NCBI GenBank assembly: GCA_022354845.1
Contig: CP031970.1
Coordinates: 1,116,001 to 1,180,000 of the forward strand
DNA length: 64,000 nucleotides
Source: Streptococcus suis
Lineage (GTDB): Bacteria > Bacillota > Bacilli > Lactobacillales > Streptococcaceae
Reading direction: 5' to 3'
Shown here: positions 28,562 through 37,418 of the stretch, piece after piece
Numbering within the stretch: the first letter of the stretch is position 1
Layout: each line of letters opens with the position of its first letter
Position numbers and translations under genes: made by a program
Notes under the pieces: model-generated
What the model saw: only the letters and a program-made list of their open reading frames with translations
The model's database searches: none
Told to the model about the DNA's origin: nothing

Positions 28562-30598
28562 TTTTATAATATAAAAGGGAATATTTTTAGATTGCCACTA
28601 TCCTTATTAACTAAATCTAAAATAGTTAATATCCCTTCTTTTCCTCCAAAAAAATTTTTTTCGTGGTTATCAAAATTAACATCATAAATTTTACCATCTA
28701 AAATCATATTTATAATATCTAGATAAAATTGTTCAATTTGTTCAACAACTTCAATCCTAAACTCTTTATTTAATTTGAAATTTTTATAAATTTTATAGAA
28801 AGTGTATAGAAAACCTGCACTACCCCTTAAAAAACACGGAGAGGTGCTATATATACCTTTACAGAGTTTAGCAAAATATTCCATTTTACTAAAATATCTA
28901 CTATCGTTTGTCTTCTGCATAAACTCAATAAGAACCAATATTAAACCACATATTCCATTTGCTATATAATATTCATAAAACTCACTATTTATATTTTTAG
29001 CTAAGGATTTTTTATACTTACTATCTTGAAATTCTAATAAAACATCATCTAAATATTCTATAGCTTTACTTAAGGAACTATTACTTTCAAAAATATGATA
29101 ATGATAAATGTAAAACAATGCTATACCTAATTTTCCATTTTCCAAAGTATTATCAAAATCTTTAATACTAGCATTATTTAAATTTACTTTTATATCCTTA
29201 ATAACTTTTTTAACTCTATCATCTTTTCGTATTGAATAACTATGTAATAGTGAAATACCTATTCCTGATATTCCCGTCTGGAGACTTTTATCTGAAAAAT
29301 CAATATTCTTTAGTATTTTTAATAATACTTCATTACACTTGATTCTATTCAAATTTAAAATATACAATAAACCTGAGTGTCCATAAAAAAATGAATTAGT
29401 TCTATAGTCAGATATATATTCTTTAAAATAGTTTTCTTCAAATTTTTTATCAAAAATATAATTAGCAGCTAAAAATTGCCCTAGAGTTCCAAATGCAATA
29501 GAATTTTTATTTATAATTCGATTATTAATATACCCATCAAAACTTAAATTATTGGGTGAAATGGAATATTTAGAGTCTGAAAGTGAAATTTTATCCTCTC
29601 TTTTTATATCTAACTTTTTCTTATCTGGAAGCAAGTGAATTTTATTCAATGTTTCATGGATAAAATTTTTAATTTCCATTACATTTGACTTAGGATTATT
29701 AATATTATTTATTAAATGCAATATTTCTATTATATCAGGGTATCTCCTAATTATTGGATCAAGTATTTGGTCAGCATTGAAAATATCGAACAAAGTAGAC
29801 TTTTTATTGAAACAAAAAAGTAATAAATTAGAAATCGACAATTTGATATTTTCATCATCAGTTTTATTCTTATCATAGAAATTCAATGTATAACTAAAAA
29901 CTTCTTTATCATCATTGATCTCATGTACGCTTTCTAAATCGATAAAGTAAACACCTGCTTGATTAATAATAATATTATCGGGAGCAAGATCTGTAAAAAT
30001 ATAACCATCTTTATAAAGTTCAATTACATTTTCAACAATTTTTAAAAATAAATTCAGTATTTTAATTATATATTTTTTAACTTGTATAAAATCAAAACCT
30101 AAAACAATTGTATTATATTGTGCAGCATAGCTTTCTAAACTATCACCATCAATAAATTCTTCAACTAGATAATAATTATCCCAATCTTGAAAGTTTTCAA
30201 TAATCCTAGGAACAAATTTAAATTTTTGGAGTCTCTTAAGATTTCCTACTTCATTTCTATATATTGTAAATGAATCATTTTCTTCATCTAGAATTCCTGT
30301 GTACGGATAAAACTCTTTAACAATACAATCGAATTGTTTATTTTTTTCATTAGCTTTATAGACACCGCCTATAGGAGAAAATGAAATTCCCTCTTTTATA
30401 TTATATTTTAGAAGCAAATAACTACTAGTATCTGGAGAGGTTGTAGAATCTAATGGGTCTACTATAAAATCAGGAACATTATAGTAACCAGTTGGTAAAT
30501 CTAAATATTCATGACCCTTATATTGACCTGATATAATTAAGTTGTAACACCTGTGTATAGTTTGGTAAAATACATACATAATCCAAGGAGATGTTACA

Positions 30599-30886
30599 AT
30601 GACAAATAATCGTTACGAGCCTGAGCTCAAACAAAAGGTTCTTCGCCTCTATCTGGAAGAGGGACGAACCAAGAAAAGCCTGACTGAAGAATATAATCTT
30701 GGACAAGGCACGCTGACATACTGGTTACAGCAATACCGCAAAGAATGCGATAACAGCCTAACAAAACGGGAAGAATCTGATTCATACGAAGTTGCAAAAA
30801 AGCTACGCAAAGAAATTGAAGAACTCAAAAAGGAAAATGATTTTTTAAAAAAAGCGGCAGCATTCTTTGCGAAGGAAATCGATTAG
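30599..30886 (+). CDS. IS3-family OrfA (copy B)
   Basis: Identical to OrfA of copy A: 95 residues with an N-terminal helix-turn-helix and a C-terminal coiled coil. The A7 frameshift site is at 30847-30853. Confidence 0.93.
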   Translation: MTNNRYEPELKQKVLRLYLEEGRTKKSLTEEYNLGQGTLTYWLQQYRKECDNSLTKREESDSYEVAKKLRKEIEELKKENDFLKKAAAFFAKEID

Positions 30887-30948
30887 CTCAGTACCAGTTC
30901 ATCCAGAAATATCAACAGACATTTGGGGTCAGATGGCTTCTTAGAAGA

Positions 30949-31743
30949 ATGAACATCTGTCCAAATGCTTACTATAATTATCTTAAAAACAAAAAACATG
31001 CTTATCGTCAGGAAAAGGCAGAGATTCAACGTAAAATTGTTGAAATCTACCACCGCGAAAATGGAGTTCCTGGATACCGAATGATGAACGATTATCTTAA
31101 GGGTATCGGAAGCATTCGTTCAGATCTGACAATACATCATTTTATGAATGAATTGGGCTTACGTTCCATCACACGTCGAAAGAAACCAAACTATGTAAAA
31201 GGAACTGCCAATAAAATCTTTCCAAACCTTCTGAATAGGGAATTTGATGTAAAAAAACCAAATAAAATATGGTGTACTGATTTTACATATTTAACTCGTC
31301 CAGATGGAACAATGCGTTACAATTGCACGATTATAGACCTTTGCGGTCGTGAAGTGGTTGCATCATTAAACAGCAGTCATATCGATACTGAATTGGCAAA
31401 GGAAACCTTGAAAATCGCACTAGAACGTCGAAAACCAGCAAAAGGAATTATCCTGCATTCTGATCAAGGGCGTCAATTTACCGCAAAAGAATTCAATAAA
31501 TTTTGTGATAAAAACTATGTCCAACAAAGTATGAGCAAAGCAGGCTGTCCATATGACAATGCCGTTATGGAAAGATTCTACAATACGCTCAAACACGAAT
31601 TCTATTATCTCTACAAGTTTGATTCAAATGACATTCTTGACCAAAAGCTCTATGAATTCGTTTATGGGAAATATAATCACGTAAGACCACATCGTGCAAA
31701 CGGTGGACTTACACCTTATGCTGCAAGATGTCGTGCAGCGTAA
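30949..31743 (+). CDS. IS3-family transposase OrfB (copy B)
   Basis: Identical to OrfB of copy A, with the DDE motifs WCTDFTYL, HSDQGRQF and AVMERFYNTLK. The real product is probably an OrfAB fusion that enters this frame upstream, at the A7 run. Confidence 0.93.
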   Translation: MNICPNAYYNYLKNKKHAYRQEKAEIQRKIVEIYHRENGVPGYRMMNDYLKGIGSIRSDLTIHHFMNELGLRSITRRKKPNYVKGTANKIFPNLLNREFDVKKPNKIWCTDFTYLTRPDGTMRYNCTIIDLCGREVVASLNSSHIDTELAKETLKIALERRKPAKGIILHSDQGRQFTAKEFNKFCDKNYVQQSMSKAGCPYDNAVMERFYNTLKHEFYYLYKFDSNDILDQKLYEFVYGKYNHVRPHRANGGLTPYAARCRAA

Positions 31744-32442
31744 GAAATTTTATACACTAGTGTTACAAAAATGCTTGACTAGGTCATATCTAATAAAACG
31801 TTTAACTATCCCCTTACTGTCGTATATATTATCTAACAAATTATTACCATATCTGTAATATAAACACTTACAATCATTGTACCTTTTATCTGATAGAATA
31901 TATGGTCCTTCAAACTGCTTAAGTAATTCATACAGTTCCTTTATACTTTTAATAAAAATATCATCATTGGGAGGATAAAGTGTGATAAATTTACCATAAC
32001 TGGAAGTATCCCCTTTTTTATGACCATTTTTAAAGTAAAAATCAATATCTTTTATAACTTTAAAACTAATTCTATTTTCAATGCAATACTCACTAACTAT
32101 ATTAAGTAATTTATCATAATTAGATAGTGTACAAGAAACATGTATTTTCCATCCACTTTGAGGAATATTCGGAAATCTAATATTTAAAAAGTATTCATTT
32201 TCTATTAAATTTTTACTAATAAATTTATTATATTTGTTACTAAACTGGTACATAATAGTCTCCAATTCACCCATTATAAAAAACTCAAATAATTATAAAT
32301 TATGTAGAGTATACTATATATTTACCTTAACATCTTATATATAATTCATAAGAGTGTATTTAATCTACGCATTATAAAAATTAATACGAATTTAGATTCG
32401 AACTAATATACAATATTAGAATTCAAAACTAAATCTCTTATC

Positions 32443-32479
32443 AAAAAAGACAAACTAGTATAGTTTAACTAGTCTGTCT
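32443..32479 (-). terminator. Terminator between lanA and lanKC
   Basis: The minus strand has AGACAGACTAGT, an 8-nt loop, ACTAGTTTGTCT, then TTTTT: a 12-bp stem with one mismatch. It lies 60 nt after the precursor stop. Such leaky terminators commonly keep precursor mRNA in excess over the synthetase. Confidence 0.85.
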
Positions 32480-32538
32480 AAGTTTAATAACATTTTCTGC
32501 AAAATAAAATGCTATATGTCTGATGGAAACTAGATAAA

Positions 32539-32631
32539 TTACGCCTTCACACTACATGAAGAACTAATTAAACTAGCCCATGAATTTGGTTTAGCTTCAG
32601 CAGATTTTTTCTGCAATTCTAAGAGCTTCAT
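32539..32631 (-). CDS. lanA: Class III lanthipeptide precursor (LanA)
   Basis: 30 residues. The leader begins MKLLELQKKSAEAKPN and carries LLELQ, the ILxLQ-type motif that class III synthetases bind (labyrinthopeptin leaders have ILELQ). The core is about SWASLISSSCSVKA, with Ser-x2-Ser-x2-Cys and a further Ser-x2-Ser overlap, suited to lanthionine or labionin formation. AAGGGGG at 7 nt before ATG 32631 sets the start; another ATG 6 nt upstream is too close. It immediately precedes lanKC on the same strand. Confidence 0.88.
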   Translation of the reverse strand: MKLLELQKKSAEAKPNSWASLISSSCSVKA

Positions 32632-32660
32632 ATCCATTCCCCCTTACTAAGTTTGATTAT

Positions 32661-32689
32661 ATTCTATCACTATGTTCTATCAATGTCAA
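32661..32689 (-). promoter_or_regulatory. Promoter of the lanthipeptide operon
   Basis: The minus strand has TTGACA, 17 nt and TAGAAT. Spacer and -10 region contain two direct copies of TGATAGAA, and a third related copy (TTTGATAGAGTATA) lies about 80 nt upstream (32751-32764). The copies could be operators for the ArsR-like regulator. Confidence 0.75.
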
Positions 32690-32938
32690 ACATTGTTTTA
32701 TATTTTTTTAAAATATATTAATTTCAATAATTAATTTGAGTTAAAATAGATATACTCTATCAAATTATAAGGTTAGTATATTATTCAATTTATTTAATTT
32801 GGTATCTAAATCAACCATTTTTCCTTCAATCATCTATGATGTTCTGACATAATTATCTAATTCAATGATAAAATAGCACTCCTAAGTTTTAGTGTATATC
32901 TAACTATTTGTAAGAAATTACATTTAGGATTGTGAAAA
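32690..32938. other. AT-rich spacer upstream of lanA
   Basis: No gene found. A 17-codon frame with a ribosome binding site (minus strand 32818-32765, MVDLDTKLNKLNNILTL) is visible, but I have no support for it being a gene. Confidence 0.4.
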
Positions 32939-33118
32939 GGTTACACTAAACTAGACTGAATTTATAAAGTGTTCTACACTAAAGAAAAGAGGAGAACAGA
33001 TATGTCTAGAAAAATTCGCCGTTACTTCACAGATGACTTCAAACAACAAATCGTTGACTTGCACAATGCAGGTAGAAGACACCGTACTTTTCTAGGCTCT
33101 CCAATAAGGCTTTATTAA
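32939..33118 (+). mobile_element. End fragment of an IS3-family element (right copy)
   Basis: Terminus GGTTACACTAAACTAGAC and the start of orfA (33002, MSRKIRRYFTDDFKQQ), equal to the left copy at 17300-17510 up to about 33077. The sequence then switches to ICE-derived DNA, and the chimeric frame ends at 33118. Confidence 0.85.
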
Positions 33119-33276
33119 GTCGTTTATTATTTCCTAAATAAATTTCTAACATTAGTACCTCCTAAACTGATAAACCCTTTTCTAGTGCTTGAGTTGGTGG
33201 GGTAAACACCTTACTCATATCAATAGGTGACATGCCTTCACCATAACTCTTAATAGTTATCAAACTCGTAACCATA
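33078..33276 (-). pseudogene. Two ICE gene scraps
   Basis: A reading-frame tail of about 38 codons ends TPPTQALEKGLSV at 33162. After a GGAGG site comes a new start MLEIYLGNNKRLNKALLESL (33152), which runs into the IS fragment. Both look like coding DNA cut out of an integrative element; I cannot name the parent genes. Confidence 0.5.
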
Positions 33277-33423
33277 TCAAGGATAAGACAGAAGAAAAAG
33301 TAAGAGATGAGCCATCTTCACTTCCAATTTCATGTCCTTGTATCTGATACTCTCAAATAGGAGTTTTGGTGTCTTATAATACCTCTCTGATGTTTGATAG
33401 TGATTTGTATTTATACGTTTCAT
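33277..33423 (-). pseudogene. RepA_N-type replication initiator, N-terminal stub
   Basis: MKRINTNHYQTSERYYKTP and LFESIRYKDMKLEVKMA match the N-terminus of the RepA family found on ICEs and plasmids. The frame is lost after about 40 residues and stops at 33277. GAGGAAAAGAT precedes the ATG at 33423. Confidence 0.75.
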
Positions 33424-33564
33424 ATCTTTTCCTCTTTCATAAAATTTCCATCTTAAAATAAAAAAGAGAACATTTTTTAAATGTTCTCGCAAATGCACTA
33501 TTCTTGATTCCTCCTTAATGACAGACAGATTGTAGAACACTCAAATCCTTGATTTAACAGCGTT

Positions 33565-33720
33565 TTAAGCACCTGTCATTATTATGACACCATCCCCACC
33601 TGGAAATGCTGCGCCAGACCAACTATACCGTTTAGGATCTCGAATCTGAACTACTACATTTTCATCCTGATCCTCTATCATACACATATTCGTAAGTGTA
33701 ACCAATTGTTTACGTGACAT
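33565..33720 (-). pseudogene. NUDIX hydrolase N-terminal fragment
   Basis: 51 codons beginning MSRKQLVTLTNMCMIEDQDE and reaching KRYSWSGAAFPGGDG, where the NUDIX box should begin. The sequence then diverges and stops, so the box is missing. The resemblance is to streptococcal MutX-like NUDIX proteins. It marks the right edge of the accessory island. Confidence 0.75.
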
Positions 33721-33749
33721 ATGATCTCCTATTCTCTATCCAGTACCTA

Positions 33750-36700
33750 TCATAATGAAGACTTACCCTTCAAATTGACCTCTACCACTTCAATCTTCTC
33801 CCCACCAAGCAAAATCAAATGGCAGTCTACACGATTTATCTTGTAGGCTTTTTTCAATGCCTCGGCATAGAGTTGCATTTGAGCTTGGTAACGTTGGCTG
33901 AGTTGGCTTGGTTGGTCATATTTGTCTGTCTTGTAATCAAAGAGTACAATATGATCATCATATAGCAGGTAGCCATCGATAATCCCACGAAGGACAAATT
34001 GTTCCTGTGACAAAGAATCTGTCTGCAAACTTGCAAATGGAGCTTCTCGGTGAAGTTTGTCCGTATTTGCTAGAATTTCTCTTCCTAAGTCTGTATCAAA
34101 GAAATCCAAAATCATTTGAAGATTGATTTTATCTTTAATCGCTTGCTCAGCATGAACAGTTTCTAGAGCTTCTCTTACCGTATCTTCTGTCACCAACCAA
34201 GACAGATCCAAGCGTTGCATGAGTTCATGGACTGCCGAACCGACTTGGGCTCCAGTGATTTTTGGTTTCTTGGAGAAATCTGGTAAGTTGAAGGTCCGTT
34301 TTGGCTGGTATTTTTCCATGACTTCCATGCCTTCTTGTTCCAAGACAGGCTCATAGAGTTTCTTGATTTGACTTGGAGTCCGTAAACTTGGTAATTCTAT
34401 AGCAGCCTTATAGCGTTCGTTCAACTCTTGGACAGAAGACAACTGGTCCAAGGCCTGGGCGATGTCTTCTGATTGACGAATATCTTTAAGGCTGGCATCT
34501 TCTAGCTTATTCTTCAATTTCAGTTTACCAATCTTCTCCTCCGTCAAATCCTCATCCGTTACAAAGACTTTCTTGAAGTGCAAGTCTTCTCCTGAGAAGG
34601 CCTCATCAATGGCTAGAATCCAGTCTTGGAAGGTCGCCATACTTTCACGAGTTGATTGGGCAAGTACGCCATCTTCCTTTTTGCCATCGTATTTTTCAGC
34701 TAACTTGTCAGCATTGCCCTTTCCAACCAGATACAGCTTCTTCTCGGCACGCGTTAGTGCAACATAAAGCAACCGCATTTGTTCTGAAAGATTGGCAATT
34801 TTTAGCTCTTGGAGATTATTTTGATAAGGAAGGGTGTTCATTAAGACTCGAACCTGGGGTAATGGGCTATTTACCTTATCTTTCATATCCGCTAAATATT
34901 GAATGCCTAGACCATTTTTCCGGCTGATGATGACTGACTGATAATGGTCTTCCAAGTTGAATCGCTTATCGATGTTCATGAGGAAGACATATTTAAACTC
35001 CAAACCTTTTGACTTGTGAATCGTCATAAGCTGTACAGCATTTTGCGGTAGAAACTCTTGTACATCTGCCAAGTCCTTGTCATTTGCTAAGGCACGGTCA
35101 ATCATGGCGATGAAGCGAGACAAGCCCTTGTAGCCTGTTTTTTCAAACTGGTTGGCACGCAGACCTAGTGCATATAGATTGGTCTGACGCTTGCTGCCAT
35201 TTGGGAGAGCACCGACATAGTCATAGTAGAATTTTTCATTGAAAATCTTCCAGATCAAGTCATAAATAGAATGCAGTTTGGCATAGGCACGCCAGTTTTC
35301 CAAAATAGACAAAAAATCCGTGATTTTCTTCTTCAACTCTCCTGATATAAGTTCAGGATGTTGCCCACTTTCTTGTTGGGCTACTTCAATTTTTTGGTAA
35401 AAGAAACCTGTCCCATCCTGCAAGGAAATACGTGTCAGCTCATCCTCATCAAATCGGAACATGGGCGATTTAAGTAAGGCAACGAGGGCATAGTCATTGA
35501 GTGGGTTATTGATAACTCGCAAGGTATCCAGCATGATCATGACTTCTAAAGATTGCAGATAGGAGGCTGCTCCGCCATCTGCCACAATAGGAATCCCATG
35601 TTTTTCAAAAATGGACATAATGAGGTCATTGTGCGTCCGTTTTTGCACCAATAGAGTGATGTCCTTGAAGTCTGCTCCTTCTTCATTGTGAAGACGAATA
35701 ATCTCTTTTGCAACGACCTCAATTTCACCAGCAGTCAGAGGCGCTTCCTCCTCAGCATCCATTGAAGAATTTGCGTTTTCCTGCTGGTCGTAAATGAAGT
35801 ATTCCATCTCATGCTTGGGCTGGGCAATTTTTTGACCTGGACTACCTGCTACTAGACTGTGGGTGTCATCATACTTGATTTCCCCTACTTGGCGGTCCAT
35901 CAGGCGCGTGAAAATAGCATTTGTTGCCTCCAAGACCTCAATCTGACTACGGAAGTTTTCCTTGAGCAAAATCAATTTCCCAGCCTGAGGATTTGCCTGA
36001 TACAGTTCAAATTTCTCTTGGAAAATCATTGGATCCGCCTGACGGAATCGATAGATGGATTGCTTAATGTCGCCTACCATAAAGCGGTTGTGACCGTTAG
36101 ACAGCAGGTCCAGCATTCGCTCTTGGCTATGGTTGTTATCCTGGTACTCGTCTACCATGACTTCGTGGTATTTTTTTTGGAAAAACTGGCGGATGTCCGC
36201 ATTTTCTTCTAAAATACGAATAGCGAAATGCCCAATATCGCCAAATTCAAAGGCTGCTTCCTTGATTTTTACATTCAGATAAGCCTGCGAAAAATCCAAG
36301 ACAAAGTCACGTAATAATATCAGCAAGGGCACAGCTTGATCCTGATAATCTTTCAGCAGGGTCAATTCATAAACTTCCTGACCCAAATCTCGTAGTCCTG
36401 AGATAATCTGACTCTTGCCAGCATTGTATTCTTCTTTAAAGGCTATCAAATGCTCATCTTTTGGTCGATTGGCATTGGTCAGGCCCTTGCCTCTGGACTG
36501 ATCATTGATGAGAAGGATTCTTTCAACCCGCTCCATCAACTGCTTGGATTCCAGTTGGTCTATACCGGTTAACAATTCGATTACATCTTCAACGCTTGAA
36601 AAATACTTAGCAGAACCAAAGTCATTTCTGCCCCATTCCACATGGTAGCGGAAGAAATCTGCAGCTTGATAGAGCTTCTCTAAAACTTTTTCCTTAAAGC

Positions 36701-37418
36701 CCTGCTCTAACACCTGCTCAATACGCTCTTGACTGTACAAATCAGCTTGAACAGCTTGCTCTTTCAGCCATTTAGTTGGACTGCTCGTCGATTGGCTAAA
36801 ATCATGCACCTGATAAACAACCTGACGAAAACCACTGTTATCCTTACGGTTGCCCGAAAAATTGCGAACCAGTTTGCGGAATGCACCATTTTCATCCTGT
36901 TCAAGATAATCTGCAAAGAGCTGATCGAAAACCTCTTTTTTCAGACTCGCTTTTTCTGTCTCATCCTGTAAAATCCGAAACTGTGGAGAAATACCAAGGC
37001 TATAACCATAGGTTGTCACCAATTTCTGCGTAAAGGAGTCCATGGTCCCAATATCCGCCTTGGTCAAATCCGCCAACTGGGCAGACAAATGCCGTCGCAA
37101 TTCCATATCCGTCGTCTTCGCAATGGTTTCATTGAGATTTTTTTCGATCCGCTCCTTCAATTCACCAGCCGCTTTGACTGTAAAGGTCGAGATAAAGAGC
37201 TGGTCAATCCCGACGCCACGCTTCAACTTATCCAAAATCCTTTGAACCATGACGAAGGTCTTTCCTGACCCAGCTGATGCAGAGACCAGAACATTCTGAC
37301 CGTGCGTGTAGATGGCTTCAATCTGCTCAGGTGTGCGTTTTTGTTGCTTATCAGAATTGGCTTCCGCCAACTGCATAGCCTTGATTTCTTCAGCACTTAA
37401 AAATTCTTCAAAAGCCAT
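33750..37418 (-). CDS. rexA: ATP-dependent helicase/nuclease subunit A
   Basis: AddA-type subunit of the RexAB (AddAB) complex that resects double-strand breaks for recombination. 1,222 residues: UvrD-like helicase with Walker [13 protein letters not shown] near residue 38, [24 protein letters not shown] and [14 protein letters not shown]. The C-terminal RecB-type nuclease has [11 protein letters not shown] and [12 protein letters not shown] at 37418 overlaps the rexB stop (TAATG), giving coupling. Confidence 0.96.
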   Translation of the reverse strand: MAFEEFLSAEEIKAMQLAEANSDKQQKRTPEQIEAIYTHGQNVLVSASAGSGKTFVMVQRILDKLKRGVGIDQLFISTFTVKAAGELKERIEKNLNETIAKTTDMELRRHLSAQLADLTKADIGTMDSFTQKLVTTYGYSLGISPQFRILQDETEKASLKKEVFDQLFADYLEQDENGAFRKLVRNFSGNRKDNSGFRQVVYQVHDFSQSTSSPTKWLKEQAVQADLYSQERIEQVLEQGFKEKVLEKLYQAADFFRYHVEWGRNDFGSAKYFSSVEDVIELLTGIDQLESKQLMERVERILLINDQSRGKGLTNANRPKDEHLIAFKEEYNAGKSQIISGLRDLGQEVYELTLLKDYQDQAVPLLILLRDFVLDFSQAYLNVKIKEAAFEFGDIGHFAIRILEENADIRQFFQKKYHEVMVDEYQDNNHSQERMLDLLSNGHNRFMVGDIKQSIYRFRQADPMIFQEKFELYQANPQAGKLILLKENFRSQIEVLEATNAIFTRLMDRQVGEIKYDDTHSLVAGSPGQKIAQPKHEMEYFIYDQQENANSSMDAEEEAPLTAGEIEVVAKEIIRLHNEEGADFKDITLLVQKRTHNDLIMSIFEKHGIPIVADGGAASYLQSLEVMIMLDTLRVINNPLNDYALVALLKSPMFRFDEDELTRISLQDGTGFFYQKIEVAQQESGQHPELISGELKKKITDFLSILENWRAYAKLHSIYDLIWKIFNEKFYYDYVGALPNGSKRQTNLYALGLRANQFEKTGYKGLSRFIAMIDRALANDKDLADVQEFLPQNAVQLMTIHKSKGLEFKYVFLMNIDKRFNLEDHYQSVIISRKNGLGIQYLADMKDKVNSPLPQVRVLMNTLPYQNNLQELKIANLSEQMRLLYVALTRAEKKLYLVGKGNADKLAEKYDGKKEDGVLAQSTRESMATFQDWILAIDEAFSGEDLHFKKVFVTDEDLTEEKIGKLKLKNKLEDASLKDIRQSEDIAQALDQLSSVQELNERYKAAIELPSLRTPSQIKKLYEPVLEQEGMEVMEKYQPKRTFNLPDFSKKPKITGAQVGSAVHELMQRLDLSWLVTEDTVREALETVHAEQAIKDKINLQMILDFFDTDLGREILANTDKLHREAPFASLQTDSLSQEQFVLRGIIDGYLLYDDHIVLFDYKTDKYDQPSQLSQRYQAQMQLYAEALKKAYKINRVDCHLILLGGEKIEVVEVNLKGKSSL

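Larger units (their letters stand above)
30524..31786 (+). mobile_element. IS3-family element, copy B (1,263 bp), inserted in lanKC
   Basis: Same length, ends and proteins as copy A but in the opposite orientation. The flanks end TAT and begin TAT, suggesting a 3-bp duplication. Excising the element plus one TAT rebuilds lanKC as ...KRFIRY-KGHEYLDLP without a frame break. Confidence 0.95.
28564..32253 (-). pseudogene. lanKC: Class III lanthipeptide synthetase LanKC, split by an IS copy
   Basis: Parts 32253-31787 and 30523-28564 join in frame to 807 residues once the IS and a 3-bp duplication are removed. The N-terminal lyase-like domain (1-155) has PQSGWKIHVSCTL and KFITLYPPND. A Ser/Thr-kinase domain (about 180-410) has CIVKEF (ATP lysine), FTDLAPDNIII (catalytic loop) and VYFIDLES (metal Asp). 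A LanC-like cyclase domain (about 450-807) has GHSGLLYIL, TGISGIGISLL and FLRGSAGFLY. The cyclase lacks the CHG zinc motif, marking it class III (LanKC) not class IV. The start at 32253 is set by TTGGAGACTATT. Confidence 0.88.

Noticed and set aside
20221..31786. The region between IS copies A and B as an inverted or composite-transposon insertion
   Set aside because: Each copy has its own 3-bp duplication and each host gene is restored in place, so they are two independent insertions.
32765..32818. 17-codon ORF (MVDLDTKLNKLNNILTL) with a ribosome binding site upstream of lanA, as a second peptide gene
   Set aside because: It has no Cys and no leader motif, and nothing around it supports a function.
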